Source: Sphingopyxis sp. L1A2A
GTDB lineage: Bacteria > Pseudomonadota > Alphaproteobacteria > Sphingomonadales > Sphingomonadaceae
NCBI RefSeq assembly: GCF_005502465.1
Contig: NZ_SCOT01000014.1
Span: 1 to 64,000, forward strand
DNA: 64,000 bases
Reading direction: 5' to 3'
Below are positions 26,142 to 35,998 of this stretch, in pieces. Both the position numbers and the translations under genes were made by a program. The notes under the pieces are model-generated. The model did no database searches, was not told where the DNA came from, and saw only the letters and a list, made by a program, of their open reading frames with translations. Position 1 is the stretch's first letter; each line of letters begins with the position of its first letter.

Positions 26142-27575
26142 ATGACCGCGACCTACGACGCCGACCTTCAGCTTTTCATCAACGGTGCCTGGCGGAGCGG
26201 TGAGGGGCGCGAGGGGCGGCCGGTGTATAACCCCGCGACCGCCGGCACGATCGCCGAGCTGCCGGTCGCGACCATCGCCGATCTTGATGAGGCGCTCGCT
26301 GCCGCCGAGCGTGGCTGGCCGGTGTGGCGCGCCAAGAGTTTCGACGAGCGCGCCGCGCTGATGCACAAGGCTGCGGGCATCATCCGCGAGCGGGTCGAGC
26401 ATATTGCGACGCTGCTGACGCTGGAGCAGGGCAAACCGATCGCCGAGGCGCGCGGCGAAGTGCTGTCGGCGGCGGGGCTGTTCGATTATTTTGCCGAGCA
26501 GGGCAAACGCATCGAAGGCCGCGTGCTCCAGCGGCCCGCGGGCCAGCGCACGATGGTGCTGCGCCAGCCGGTCGGCCCGGTCGCGGGGTTCAGCCCGTGG
26601 AACTTTCCGGTCAATCTGATGGTCAAGAAAATCGCCCCCGCACTCGCCGCGGGCTGCGTCGTGATCGCCAAGGCGCCTGAAGAAACCCCGGGCTGCACCA
26701 GCGCGATCATGCGCTGCATCGCCGATGCCGGCATCCCCGGCGATGTCGTCCAGCTCGTTTACGGCGACCCCGACAGGATCAGCCGCCATTTGCTCGCCAG
26801 CCCGGTGATCCGCAAGGTCAGTTTCACCGGCTCGACCGCGGTCGGCAAACATCTGATGAAACTCGCCGCCGATGGCGTGAAGCGCATCACGATGGAGCTT
26901 GGCGGCCACGCCCCGGTGCTGATTTTCGACGATTGCGACCTCGAAGCCACGCTCGACAAGGTCGTGTGGCAAAAGTTCCGCAACGCCGGACAGGTGTGCA
27001 TTTCGCCGACGCGCTTCTATGTCCAGCAGGGTATCTACGACGCTTTTGTGAAGGGCTTCGCCGAGCGGACCGCGAAGGTAAAGATCGGCAGCGGGTTCGA
27101 CGCCGATACGCAAATGGGGCCGCTCGCCAACGCGCGCCGCGCCCCGGCGCTGGCGGCGCTGGTCGCCGATGCCAAGGCCAAGGGCGCGCGCGTGATCGCG
27201 GGCGGCGAGGTGACGGGCGAGGGCTATTTCTTCCAGCCGACCGCGATCGCCGACGTCCCGCTCGACGCCGATGCGATGCACCACGAACCGTTCGGCCCGA
27301 TGGCGCTGATCCGCCCCTTCGGCACCGAGGACGAAGCCTTGGAGCAGGCGAACCGGCTGCCTTACGGCCTCGCCGCCTTCGCCTTCACCGAGAACGGCCG
27401 CCGCATCAACCGCATCGCCGATGGTGTCGAGAGCGGTATGGTCGGGATCAACAGCTTCGTCATCTCGACCCTCGACACGCCGTTCGGCGGGATCAAGGAA
27501 TCGGGCTTCGGCAGCGAAAGCGGGCCGGAGGGGCTGGACGGCTATCTGGTGACCAAGGCGGTGCATATTTACTAA
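26142..27575 (+). CDS. Aldehyde dehydrogenase (succinate-semialdehyde type)
   Basis: The 477-aa enzyme is an NAD(P)-dependent aldehyde dehydrogenase. The catalytic Cys286 is in GQVCISPTRF, and the general-base Glu is in MELGGHAP near residue 252. The cofactor loop FTGSTAVGKHLM is also present. It resembles GabD-like succinate-semialdehyde dehydrogenases, including the C-terminal FGGIKESGFGSESG. The actual aldehyde is uncertain. There is no transaminase or transporter gene beside it, and it stands alone. Confidence 0.9.
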   Translation: MTATYDADLQLFINGAWRSGEGREGRPVYNPATAGTIAELPVATIADLDEALAAAERGWPVWRAKSFDERAALMHKAAGIIRERVEHIATLLTLEQGKPIAEARGEVLSAAGLFDYFAEQGKRIEGRVLQRPAGQRTMVLRQPVGPVAGFSPWNFPVNLMVKKIAPALAAGCVVIAKAPEETPGCTSAIMRCIADAGIPGDVVQLVYGDPDRISRHLLASPVIRKVSFTGSTAVGKHLMKLAADGVKRITMELGGHAPVLIFDDCDLEATLDKVVWQKFRNAGQVCISPTRFYVQQGIYDAFVKGFAERTAKVKIGSGFDADTQMGPLANARRAPALAALVADAKAKGARVIAGGEVTGEGYFFQPTAIADVPLDADAMHHEPFGPMALIRPFGTEDEALEQANRLPYGLAAFAFTENGRRINRIADGVESGMVGINSFVISTLDTPFGGIKESGFGSESGPEGLDGYLVTKAVHIY

Positions 27576-27580
27576 TGATT

Positions 27581-27653
27581 GTCGCCCCAGCGAAAGCTGG
27601 GGCCGCTGTCGTCCTGTCAGAACGATGGAGATCCCGGCTTTCGCTGGGATGAC
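27581..27653. repeat. Dispersed palindromic repeat, family B copy 1
   Basis: The left end reads GTCGCCCCAGCGAAAGCTGG and the right end ATCCCGGCTTTCGCTGGGAT, giving GC-rich arms in opposite orientation around a 28-nt centre. A related element lies at 29390-29476. Both are between convergent or tandem genes. Confidence 0.7.
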
Positions 27654-27662
27654 GTTATTCTG

Positions 27663-28424
27663 CTAATCCCGCTCCAACGCCACGAAATCGCGCCCCATCG
27701 GCGCCAGATGCGCGCCGCCATCGACAAAGATCGTCTGCCCGGTCACCGCCTCGGCGCGCGCCAGATACACCACAGCGTCGGCAATCTGAGCTGGGGTCGG
27801 TAGCGCGCCCAGCGGCATCCGTCCCGCGAGCCGCTCGACCTGCGCCGCCGAATAATCGTCGGTCGCCAGCGTCAGCCCCGGCGCGACGGCGTTGACCCGC
27901 GCGCGGTGTCCGAACGCGACCGCCAGCGTCGCGGTCGCCTGCCACAGCGCCGATTTCGACAGGCTATAGGCAAGCTGATCGGGCACCGGCTGTACGACGC
28001 GTTGGTCGACGATATTGACGATCGCCGGGCGGCTGCCTTCGCTCGCCGCGACGAGTGCCTTTGCAAGCATCACCGGCGCAGACAAGTTGACCTGCATCAT
28101 CTCCGTCAGCGCCGCGGTCGACAGATCGGCCCACGCACCCTCGGCAAACATTGCGGCATTGTTGACGAGCAGGTCGGGCGCGCGGCCGAATTTTTCGATC
28201 ACCGCGGGGATCAGCGCGTCGACCGCGGCGGGGTCGGACAGGTCGGCGGCGAAGCGGTGGCTGATCGTGCCGGTTTCGGCGAGCGCGTCGGCAAGCACCG
28301 CGTCGGCATCGCCCGGGCTGCGCTTGTGGATCGCCAGCGCATAGCCTTCGCGCGCCAGCCGCGCCGAAATCGCGGCGCCGACGCGGTGGAGGCCACCGGT
28401 GACCAGCGCCAGCTTTTGCGTCAT
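27663..28424 (-). CDS. SDR oxidoreductase, pteridine-reductase-like
   Basis: The 253-aa short-chain dehydrogenase has TGGLHRVGAAIS (cofactor loop), NNAAMF and the catalytic YSLSKSAL (YxxxK). The Arg/His after the first Gly pair and the general pattern resemble PTR1/FolM reductases, which reduce dihydropterins and dihydrofolate. Its start overlaps the stop of folB by four bases (ATGA). That coupling supports a pterin or folate role, possibly in place of a classic dihydrofolate reductase step, although this is inferred from context. Confidence 0.85.
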   Translation of the reverse strand: MTQKLALVTGGLHRVGAAISARLAREGYALAIHKRSPGDADAVLADALAETGTISHRFAADLSDPAAVDALIPAVIEKFGRAPDLLVNNAAMFAEGAWADLSTAALTEMMQVNLSAPVMLAKALVAASEGSRPAIVNIVDQRVVQPVPDQLAYSLSKSALWQATATLAVAFGHRARVNAVAPGLTLATDDYSAAQVERLAGRMPLGALPTPAQIADAVVYLARAEAVTGQTIFVDGGAHLAPMGRDFVALERD

Positions 28425-28792
28425 TTGCGGCTCCGCCGCATCGTGATGCCGATTTCTTCGCCGTCCTCGGCGATCGCCAGCTTGACGATCTTGACCTCGA
28501 CCTCTTCGACCTTGTCGTCCTGCAGGAACAAAGTGTCGATGATATGGTCGGCGACGCTTTCGATCAGTACGAAATGGACATCCTTGGGAATACCCTCGGT
28601 CGCCGCGAATTTCAGGTGCATGTAATTTTTCGACGCGCTCAATGGTGTCGTCGGATCATAATGATCGGCCATCGCCAGCCGCGCGCGCACCCCGATGCGC
28701 AGCGGCTGCGGCAGGTGGGTTTCTTCGGAATAAATGCCGGTCAGCACCTGGGCGATCAGCCCGTCCACCTCCAGCCACAATGTATCGGTCAC
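28421..28792 (-). CDS. folB: Dihydroneopterin aldolase
   Basis: FolB (123 aa) converts dihydroneopterin to 6-hydroxymethyl-dihydropterin in folate synthesis. The segments LEVDGLIAQVLTGIYSEE and the later LIESVADHIIDTLF (substrate pocket helix) match the family, and the length is standard. The start is GTG at 28792, with AGGA 6 nt upstream; a longer frame from 28915 overlaps the divergent GNAT gene. It is upstream of and coupled to an SDR gene. Confidence 0.88.
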   Translation of the reverse strand: MTDTLWLEVDGLIAQVLTGIYSEETHLPQPLRIGVRARLAMADHYDPTTPLSASKNYMHLKFAATEGIPKDVHFVLIESVADHIIDTLFLQDDKVEEVEVKIVKLAIAEDGEEIGITMRRSRK

Positions 28793-28881
28793 AAGAAATC
28801 CTGTCGAACGCGGGCGACATTCGGCTTTGCATCGCCGCGCCGCACCCCTAAAGCGCCGCCGCATTAGCGAAAGGGCGCGCG

Positions 28882-29385
28882 TTGGTCGAGTTACTTCCAT
28901 TGTCGGACATTGCACCGCAGGCGGTCGAGGCTCTGCTCGACGCCGCGTTCGGCAGCGACCGTTTTGGACGAACCGCCTATCGCATCCGCGCAGGCGTGGA
29001 TGCCGTGCCGGCGCTCAGCTTCGCCCGCGTGGCGGATGGCGCGCTGATCGCCACGATCCAGTGCTGGCCGGTGGCGCACCGCGCCGTCGACGGCACCGCG
29101 ACGCCGCTGGTGATGGTCGGGCCGGTTGCGGTGCGCCCCGACGTCCAGCGCGGCGGGCATGGCCGCGTACTGATGGCGCATATGCTGGCGGCGGCCGAAA
29201 CCCAGGCCGACGGCGCGCTGATGATGATCGGCGATCCCGAATATTATGGGCGCTTTTTCGGGTTCGATGCTGAGGCGACGGGCGCGTGGGATTTGCCGGG
29301 ACCGTACGAGAAGCGGCGCCTGCTGGCGCGCGCGGTGAACGGGCATGGGTTGCCGATCGGTGCGGGAATGATCGGGCCGCGCTAA
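28882..29385 (+). CDS. GNAT family N-acetyltransferase
   Basis: The 167-aa protein is a single GNAT domain. The acetyl-CoA site lies in VGPVAVRPDVQRGGHGRVLM (V/I-x-x-x-Q/R-x-x-G-x-G/A motif) near residue 85, and the C-terminal GDPEYYGRFFGF motif is typical of the YhbS-like subgroup. The acceptor is unknown. A TTG start at 28882 with AAAGGG upstream gives the best N-terminus. It is divergent from folB. Confidence 0.85.
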   Translation: MVELLPLSDIAPQAVEALLDAAFGSDRFGRTAYRIRAGVDAVPALSFARVADGALIATIQCWPVAHRAVDGTATPLVMVGPVAVRPDVQRGGHGRVLMAHMLAAAETQADGALMMIGDPEYYGRFFGFDAEATGAWDLPGPYEKRRLLARAVNGHGLPIGAGMIGPR

Positions 29386-29389
29386 AGCC

Positions 29390-29476
29390 GTCGCCCCCGC
29401 GAAGGCGGGGGCTGCCATCGGTTTACGCGGCGAAGCTGGTCCAGGTTGCCAGCGGCCCCCGCCTTCGCGGGGCGAC
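29390..29476. repeat. Dispersed palindromic repeat, family B copy 2
   Basis: GTCGCCCCCGCGAAGGCGGG and the inverted CCCCGCCTTCGCGGGGCGAC bracket the gap between two tandem genes. It is a sharper relative of the element at 27581-27653. Confidence 0.75.
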
Positions 29477-29519
29477 GTGATGGGGTTGCACCCGCCATCC
29501 TTCCCCCTATGTCGGACGG

Positions 29520-30104
29520 ATGGTCACCCCCGCGCCTTCGCTTCCCAAGGACTTTGCGCAGCTTTCGCTCACCGAAGCCGCCGAACTGCTTGCGGCGCGC
29601 AAGCTGCCGCCGGTCGAAAGCTGGTATCCTGAACGCAGCGGCGACAGCTTCATGGAAATCCGCGCCGACGGCAGCTGGTACCATGAGGGCGGGCGGATCA
29701 ACCGGCCCGCGATGGTCCGGCTGTTTTCGACGATCCTCCGCCGCGAAGGCGATGGCAGCCATGTCCTCGTCACGCCCGCCGAACGGCTGAGCATCATGGT
29801 CGAGGACACGCCCTTTCGCGCGGTCGAACTGAAAAGCGAGGGGGAGGGCAAGTCCCGCAAGCTCGTCTTCCGCCTCGACACCGACGACCTCGTCATGGCC
29901 GGACCCGATCACCCGCTCCGCTTTGGCAGCGACCCCGACAGTCCTGACCCGCGGCTGCACGTGCGCGGCGCCATCGGCAACGGCCTCGAGGCGCGGATCG
30001 ACCGTGCGCTCTATTATGAGATCGTCGACATGGCGCCGGCCGACCAAAATGATCCGCCCGCGATCTGGTCGAACGGCGCCCAATTCCCGCTGGTCGATCG
30101 CTGA
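29520..30104 (+). CDS. DUF1285 domain protein
   Basis: The 194-aa protein matches DUF1285, a conserved alphaproteobacterial family of unknown role. Motifs WYHEGGRINRPAMVRLFSTIL (residues 54-74 or so) and the beta-rich VTPAERLSIMVEDTPFRAVEL are characteristic. No signal or membrane segment is seen. Its TGA overlaps the ATG of the Nudix gene, which in turn overlaps cca, so three genes form a coupled unit linked to nucleotide or RNA maintenance. Confidence 0.87.
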   Translation: MVTPAPSLPKDFAQLSLTEAAELLAARKLPPVESWYPERSGDSFMEIRADGSWYHEGGRINRPAMVRLFSTILRREGDGSHVLVTPAERLSIMVEDTPFRAVELKSEGEGKSRKLVFRLDTDDLVMAGPDHPLRFGSDPDSPDPRLHVRGAIGNGLEARIDRALYYEIVDMAPADQNDPPAIWSNGAQFPLVDR

Positions 30105-30688
30105 TGCTGTCGGCGAAGCTGCGCGCTGCGCTGGGCAATCTGCTGCCCGACGCGGGCGAGGACGAGGCGTATCTGGGCCCCCCGACGCTGCGCGATGCCG
30201 CGGTGCTGATCGCCTTTACCGACCGCCCCGATCCCGGCGTCATCCTGACCCAGCGCCCGCAATGGCTGCGCAGCCATGCCGGGCAGGTCGCCTTTCCGGG
30301 GGGCAAGATCGACCCCGGCGACCGCGACGCGATCGACGCGGCGCTGCGCGAGGCCGAGGAAGAAATCGGCCTCGATCGCCGCGACGTGATGGTGGCGGGG
30401 ATGACCGAGGCCTATCTGTCGGGCAGCGGCTACCGGATTACCCCGGTGCTCGGCGTCATTCCGCCCGACCTGCCGCTCGATCCCAATCCCGACGAGGTCG
30501 AGGACTGGTTTGAAGTGCCGCTCGATACGCTGTTCGATCCCGCCAATTATCAGCGGCAGCAAGCGCATTGGCAGGGCCAGGATCGGCATTATTATGACAT
30601 GGCGTGGCAGGGGCGGCGGATTTGGGGCGTGACGGCGGGGATCATCATCAATCTGGCGCGGCGGATGCCGGCGGGCTGGCACCGGTGA
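30104..30688 (+). CDS. CoA pyrophosphatase, Nudix family (NudL-like)
   Basis: The 194-aa protein has the UPF0035 motif LRSHAGQVAFPGGK (residues 55-68) directly before the Nudix box, which ends REAEEEIGL. This pair is diagnostic of CoA and acyl-CoA diphosphatases, which split CoA into phosphopantetheine and 3',5'-ADP. The ATG overlaps the DUF1285 stop, and its TGA overlaps the GTG of cca. The C-terminus ends in the hydrophobic segment TAGIIINLAR. Confidence 0.9.
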   Translation: MLSAKLRAALGNLLPDAGEDEAYLGPPTLRDAAVLIAFTDRPDPGVILTQRPQWLRSHAGQVAFPGGKIDPGDRDAIDAALREAEEEIGLDRRDVMVAGMTEAYLSGSGYRITPVLGVIPPDLPLDPNPDEVEDWFEVPLDTLFDPANYQRQQAHWQGQDRHYYDMAWQGRRIWGVTAGIIINLARRMPAGWHR

Positions 30689-31881
30689 CGGCGCTGCCCG
30701 ACGCCGAATGGCGGAAGCGCCCCGGGCTGCGCCGCATCGTCGCGGCGCTCAGCGCCGATGGCGGGGCGGTCAAGATCGTCGGCGGTGCGGTGCGCGACAC
30801 GCTGCTCGGGCTGGCGGTCACCGACATCGATCTGGCGACGCCCTTGTTGCCGCACGAGGTGACGCGGCGGCTGGCGGCGGCGGACATCAAGGTCATCCCG
30901 ACCGGCATCGCCCACGGTACCGTCACCGCGATCGCCAGCGGCGACCATCACGAGATTACGACGCTGCGCCACGATGTCGAAACCGACGGGCGCCGGGCGA
31001 CGATCGCCTTTGCCGATGACTGGCCGGGCGATGCGGCGCGGCGCGACTTCACGATCAACGCGCTCTATGCCGATCCCGACAGCGGCGCGGTCGACGATTA
31101 TTTCGGCGGCCTTGCCGACCTGCGGGCAGGGCGCGTCGCTTTCATCGGCGACGCCGCGACGCGGATCGCCGAGGATCATTTGCGCATCCTGCGCTTCTAT
31201 CGTTTCGCGGCGCGCTTCGGGCGCGGCGCTCTTGACGCGGCCAGCCACGCCGCGGTGGTCACCGCGCGTCAGTCGCTCAAAAGCCTGTCGCGCGAACGTA
31301 TCGCCGACGAACTGACCAAGATATTGGCGCTGCCCGATCCGCGCGCGATCGTCGGCCAGATGGCGGTCGACGGCATATTTGCGGTGATGCTGCCCGAACT
31401 CGATCCGGATTTTGCGGCGACGCTCGACCGATTGCTCGTCAATGAGCAGGCGGCGGGGGTGCCCGCGACGGCACACCGCCGCCTCGCGGCGTTGCTGCCC
31501 GCCAATCCCGCCATCGCCGAACAAGTGGCCAGCCGGCTGCGGCTATCGACGCGGCAACGCAAATATCTGGCCGCGGTGGCGGGGCATCGCGGCGATACCG
31601 CGCGTCCGGTCCGGCAGTTGGCGCATGCGATCGGGATCGACGCCGCGCGCGACGTTCATCTGATCGCCGGTGAAGCCGCCGCGGCGCGCGCGCTGGCGGA
31701 TTGGCAGGTGCCGCAGTTGCCGATCAAGGGCGGCGATATCGTCGCGCGCGGGGTCGCTGCCGGGCCAGAGGTGGCGCGTATCCTGAAAGCAGTCGAAGCG
31801 GCGTGGGTTGCCGAGGATTTTCCCGATTTTACCCGTGTCGCCGAACTGGTCGATCAGAAGATCGGGCGCACCAGCGACTGA
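30685..31881 (+). CDS. cca: CCA tRNA nucleotidyltransferase
   Basis: The 398-aa enzyme adds or repairs the 3' CCA of tRNAs. The N-terminal polymerase motif KIVGGAVRDTLLG (residues 25-37) and the catalytic DIDLATPL carboxylates are clear. RRDFTINALYADP and the downstream RILRFYRFAARFG complete the class II nucleotidyltransferase head and neck. The start is GTG at 30685, overlapping the Nudix stop. Its 3' end overlaps the convergent GGDEF-EAL gene by 28 nt. Confidence 0.92.
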   Translation: MTALPDAEWRKRPGLRRIVAALSADGGAVKIVGGAVRDTLLGLAVTDIDLATPLLPHEVTRRLAAADIKVIPTGIAHGTVTAIASGDHHEITTLRHDVETDGRRATIAFADDWPGDAARRDFTINALYADPDSGAVDDYFGGLADLRAGRVAFIGDAATRIAEDHLRILRFYRFAARFGRGALDAASHAAVVTARQSLKSLSRERIADELTKILALPDPRAIVGQMAVDGIFAVMLPELDPDFAATLDRLLVNEQAAGVPATAHRRLAALLPANPAIAEQVASRLRLSTRQRKYLAAVAGHRGDTARPVRQLAHAIGIDAARDVHLIAGEAAAARALADWQVPQLPIKGGDIVARGVAAGPEVARILKAVEAAWVAEDFPDFTRVAELVDQKIGRTSD

Positions 31882-33566
31882 CGCCAGAAATCGAGCGCCG
31901 CGGCGCTTTCCAGCGGCCGCGCGAACAAATAGCCTTGCCCGAAATCGCAACCGAGCGCCGACAGCAGCCGCGCCTGGTCGGCGGTTTCGACGCCCTCCGC
32001 TGTCGTCTTCATCCCCAGCACTTCGGCCAGGCTCTGGATCGTGCGGACAATCGCCACCTTGTCGCGGTCGTCGACCATATGTTCGACAAAGCTGCGGTCG
32101 ATCTTGAGCACATCGAGCGGCAAGCGTTGCAGATAGGCGAGGTTCGAATAGCCGGTGCCGAAATCGTCCATCGCGACGCGCGCGTCGAGCGCCTTCAATT
32201 CGCTCAGCACCGATAGCGCGAGGTCGGGATCGCCGATGATCGCACTTTCGGTGAGTTCGATCATCAGCCGTTCGCCGCCGATCCGGTGCTTGGCCATCGC
32301 CTGGCGGACGACCGCGGCGATGTCGTCGCGCAGCAGCTGGATCGCCGAAACATTGACCGAAAAATAACAGTCGACGATCTTGCCGCCATTCTGTTTGTCC
32401 CAGTCGGCGAGGACCGCCGCCGCCTTGCCGATCGCCCATTGGCCGAGCGGGACGATCAGGCCCGAATCCTCTGCAATCGGGATGAATTCGCTGGGCGAAA
32501 TCGAATCGCCATTCTGTTTGTCCCAGCGCGCCAGCGCCTCGAACCCGGCGACCTTGCCGGTCGCGAGCTCGATCAGTGGCTGGAACGCGAGGTGGAGCCG
32601 GTCTTCCTCAATCGCGTTGCGCAGTTCGGTTTCGAGCCCGAAGCGATTGTCTGACAGCATCGCCGTTTCGGGTTCGTAGATCTCGATGCGATCGGTCTGC
32701 TTGGCGCGTTTCAGCGCGATCTGGGCATGGCGGATCTGATCGGCGACATCGCTGTCGACGGCAGGCTGGATCGCGCAACCTAGCGCGCAATCGACGCTGA
32801 CCTTCAGCTCGCCGATGCGGAACGGATGGTCGAAACAGCCGCGGATGCGCCGCGCCATCTCGCGCACATCGGCGCGGCCGCCCGCGACGCACGTGGAAAT
32901 GGCGAATTCGTCGCCGCCGGTGCGTGCCAATATGTCGCCGCTGCGCAGGCTCGATTTCAGCCGCCGCGCGACGGTGATGATCAGTTCGTCGCCGGCCATC
33001 GGGCCGATATGTTCGTTGATGCGGCTGAACCGGGCAAGGTCGAGCAGCAGGATCGCATGGTCGGCGCCGACCCCGTCGGTCGCGGCGCGCTGTTCGACCA
33101 GCTCCTCGAACCCGGCGCGGTTGGGCAGGCCGGTCAGGCTGTCGGACACCAGCTCGCGGCGCAAATTGCGCTCGGTCATCATTTCCTGGGTGCGGTCGAT
33201 CAAGGTCAGCAGGAACAGCGTCTCGTCGCCCGATTCGGTGGGCAGCGGCCCGATCGATCCGCGCAGATCGCGCGCCGCGACGCCTTCGCCCAGCTGGCAC
33301 GAGAATTCCTGGGTGTCGTCGGGGTCTTGCGCGGCGCGCTCGATCGCGCGCAACAATTCGATCGGCGCGTCGGCGCCGGCGGGGGACAGGCGCAACCGGT
33401 CGAACGCGGCGTTGCTGGCGTGCAGGCGAAAATTGCCGCGCGCGAGCGGACGGATCAGCGCCGCCGGGACCGGGAGTGCGTCGATCCAACCGACGAACAA
33501 CAAGGGCCGGTCTTCACCGGTTCGATCAATAGGCATGACAGCGGGTTTTGTGCGACCTTTCCCCAT
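31854..33566 (-). CDS. GGDEF-EAL protein (c-di-GMP turnover)
   Basis: This 570-aa protein has an N-terminal PAS-like region (about 22-130), a GGDEF domain with the intact motif at 217-221 and an RxxD inhibitory site five residues before it (208-211), then an EAL domain with EAL at 343-345 and ELTES, DDFGTGYSNL and AEGVET downstream. Both halves keep their key residues, so synthesis and breakdown of cyclic di-GMP are possible. No membrane segment is present. Two PilZ genes nearby (40.3 and 46.8 kb) are possible receptors. The start could also be 33536. Confidence 0.92.
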   Translation of the reverse strand: MGKGRTKPAVMPIDRTGEDRPLLFVGWIDALPVPAALIRPLARGNFRLHASNAAFDRLRLSPAGADAPIELLRAIERAAQDPDDTQEFSCQLGEGVAARDLRGSIGPLPTESGDETLFLLTLIDRTQEMMTERNLRRELVSDSLTGLPNRAGFEELVEQRAATDGVGADHAILLLDLARFSRINEHIGPMAGDELIITVARRLKSSLRSGDILARTGGDEFAISTCVAGGRADVREMARRIRGCFDHPFRIGELKVSVDCALGCAIQPAVDSDVADQIRHAQIALKRAKQTDRIEIYEPETAMLSDNRFGLETELRNAIEEDRLHLAFQPLIELATGKVAGFEALARWDKQNGDSISPSEFIPIAEDSGLIVPLGQWAIGKAAAVLADWDKQNGGKIVDCYFSVNVSAIQLLRDDIAAVVRQAMAKHRIGGERLMIELTESAIIGDPDLALSVLSELKALDARVAMDDFGTGYSNLAYLQRLPLDVLKIDRSFVEHMVDDRDKVAIVRTIQSLAEVLGMKTTAEGVETADQARLLSALGCDFGQGYLFARPLESAAALDFWRQSLVRPIF

Positions 33567-33625
33567 TGGCCATGACCTAGGGGGTGGGGAGTAAAGAAGC
33601 TATTTACGGCAAGCTGAAAATACGG

Positions 33626-35929
33626 TCAGCCGAAACGATTGTTGCGTGGGAAACCGGTCGGCGGCATCCGCCCCGCGGCGCCGCGCGCGACGCGCCACGG
33701 CACCAGGTCGGTCTCGGTCCGCGTGCGGCCGGTGTCGCCGCCCATCGCCCAGCTTAACCCCTCGGCAAAGGCAAAGCTGATCGCGTCGGACAGGCCGCCG
33801 TCACGATAGCGTTGCAGCATCACCCCCTGACCGCGCGCCATCACCGGCACTTCGCTGATCGGGAACACCACCAGCTTGCGATTGTCGCCGACCACCGCGA
33901 CGCTGTCGTCGCCCGGCCCGATCGCCCGCACGATGGCAAGCTGGGCGCCGGTCTTGAGGTTGACGACGCCGCGCCCCTTGCGCGTTTCGGCGACGACTTC
34001 GCCCATCTGCGCGACAAAGCCGTGTCCGCTCGACGAGGCGAGCAGCAAGCGGCCGTCGGCGTGCGCGGGGATCATCGCGACGATCCGCGCCTCGGGGTCG
34101 ATGTCGACCATCAACCGCAGCGGCTCGCCAAAGCCGCGCCCGCCGGGCAGCTTGTCGGCGCCGATGGTGAAGAAGCGCCCGTCGCTCGCCGCGACCAGCA
34201 GCTTGTCGGTGGTCTGCGCGTGCGCGGCGAACAATAACTCGTCGCCGTCCTTGAACTTGAATTCGGCCCATTGATCGGCGGCGACATGGCCGCGCTGGGC
34301 GCGGATCCAGCCGCGTTTCGACAGGATCACCGTCACCGGCTCTTTCTCGATCATCGCGTCGAGCGGAATGTCGCGCGCCGGGGCAGCTTCGGCGATCGTC
34401 GTGCGCCGCGCGCCGAGCAGCGTGTCGAGCCCGTAAACCGTGCGCAGTTTTTCCAGATCCTTGCGCAGCCGGGTGCGCTGGCGCTGCGGGCTTTCGACCA
34501 GCTTGACCAGCTCCTCGCGCTCGGCGGTCAGATCGGCCTGCTCGCGCTTCAGCTCCATTTCCTCGAGCTTGCGCAAAGACCGCAGCCGCATGTTGAGGAT
34601 CGCCTCGGCCTGGCGGTCGGTCAGGATGAATTCGGCGATCATCACCGGCTTGGGCTCGTCCTCGGTGCGGATGATCGCGATGATCCGGTCGAGGTTGAGG
34701 AAGGCGATGATATAGCCCGCGACCAGCTCCAACCGGTCGTCGATCTTGTTGATGCGATGCTGGGCGCGGCGGATCAGCACGACGATCTGGTGCGTGAGCC
34801 ATTCGGTGAGCAGCTGATGCAGCCCCATCACCTTCGGGGTCCGCGTCGCGTCGAGGACGTTGAGGTTGAGCGCGAAGCGGCTCTCCAGGTCGGTGAGCCG
34901 GTACAGGCTTTCCTTCAGGATGTCGGGGTCGACGTTGCGGCTTTTGGGCTCGATGACGATGCGCAGATCCTCGGCGCTCTCGTCGCGGACATCCTCGAGG
35001 ATCGGCAATTTCTTGTCGGCGATCAGCTGTGCAATCTGTTCGATCAGCTTGCCCTTGGCGACGCCATAGGGAATCTCGCTGATCACCAGCTGCCAGGTGC
35101 CGCCGGGCTGCTTTTCGATGCCATCGGCTTCCCAGCCGCCGCTCTCCAGCTTGCCGGTCGAATAGCGCGCCCGGACGCGAAAGCCGCCGCGGCCGGTGGC
35201 ATAGGCTTGCCGGATCGTCTCGGCGCTGTCGACGACGATGCCGCCGGTCGGAAAGTCGGGGCCTTTGACATGTTCGAGCAGCTCGGCCAGTTCGGCGCGC
35301 GGATTTTCGATCAGCAGCAGCGCCGCGTCGATCACTTCGGCGGCATTGTGCGGCGGGATGTTCGTCGCCATGCCGACCGCGATCCCGCTCGCGCCATTGG
35401 CGAGCAGATTCGGGAACAGCCCCGGCATGATCTCGGGCTCTTCGTCTTCGCCATTATAGGTCGGCTTGAAATCGACGGTACCCTCGTCGAGCCCCTGCAT
35501 CAGGTCGACCGCGACGCGGGTCAGCCGCGCCTCGGTGTATCGATAGGCGGCAGCGTTATCGCCGTCGATATTGCCGAAATTGCCCTGGCCGTCGACCAGC
35601 GGATAGCGCAGCGAGAAATCCTGCGCCAGGCGGACCATCGCGTCATACACCGCGACGTCGCCGTGCGGGTGGAATTTGCCGATCACATCGCCGACGACGC
35701 GCGCCGATTTCTTGTAACCCTGCGACGGATCGAGCCGCATCGCGCGCATCGCCCATAACAGGCGGCGGTGGACGGGCTTCAGTCCGTCGCGCAAATCGGG
35801 CAGCGAGCGCGCGGTGATCGTCGACAGCGCATAGACCAGATAGCGTTCGGACAGCGCACTGCCGAACGGCGTGTCGGTCATGCCCGGGACGGGTTCTGGA
35901 TTGTCGGGATCGTCGGTGGTGGTCGCCAT
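33626..35929 (-). CDS. parC: DNA topoisomerase IV subunit A
   Basis: ParC (767 aa) cuts and rejoins DNA to decatenate chromosomes. The N-terminal breakage-reunion domain has [19 protein letters not shown] and the quinolone-region [20 protein letters not shown] with the conserved acidic residue. The catalytic Tyr is in [13 protein letters not shown] coiled coil around residues 415-490 and C-terminal beta-pinwheel blades follow (for example [12 protein letters not shown]). The shorter C-terminal part compared with GyrA favours ParC. The start is at 35929. Confidence 0.93.
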   Translation of the reverse strand: MATTTDDPDNPEPVPGMTDTPFGSALSERYLVYALSTITARSLPDLRDGLKPVHRRLLWAMRAMRLDPSQGYKKSARVVGDVIGKFHPHGDVAVYDAMVRLAQDFSLRYPLVDGQGNFGNIDGDNAAAYRYTEARLTRVAVDLMQGLDEGTVDFKPTYNGEDEEPEIMPGLFPNLLANGASGIAVGMATNIPPHNAAEVIDAALLLIENPRAELAELLEHVKGPDFPTGGIVVDSAETIRQAYATGRGGFRVRARYSTGKLESGGWEADGIEKQPGGTWQLVISEIPYGVAKGKLIEQIAQLIADKKLPILEDVRDESAEDLRIVIEPKSRNVDPDILKESLYRLTDLESRFALNLNVLDATRTPKVMGLHQLLTEWLTHQIVVLIRRAQHRINKIDDRLELVAGYIIAFLNLDRIIAIIRTEDEPKPVMIAEFILTDRQAEAILNMRLRSLRKLEEMELKREQADLTAEREELVKLVESPQRQRTRLRKDLEKLRTVYGLDTLLGARRTTIAEAAPARDIPLDAMIEKEPVTVILSKRGWIRAQRGHVAADQWAEFKFKDGDELLFAAHAQTTDKLLVAASDGRFFTIGADKLPGGRGFGEPLRLMVDIDPEARIVAMIPAHADGRLLLASSSGHGFVAQMGEVVAETRKGRGVVNLKTGAQLAIVRAIGPGDDSVAVVGDNRKLVVFPISEVPVMARGQGVMLQRYRDGGLSDAISFAFAEGLSWAMGGDTGRTRTETDLVPWRVARGAAGRMPPTGFPRNNRFG

Positions 35930-35998
35930 GGTCGCGGCGCGATAGCAAGGCTAGCGCGTCAAGGCAAAGGCCGCGATGCGCGCCCGGCGATTATCGGT

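Noticed and set aside
34271-35758. 495-aa frame antisense to parC
   Set aside because: Composition and phase match a shadow of parC; the parC frame carries all catalytic motifs.
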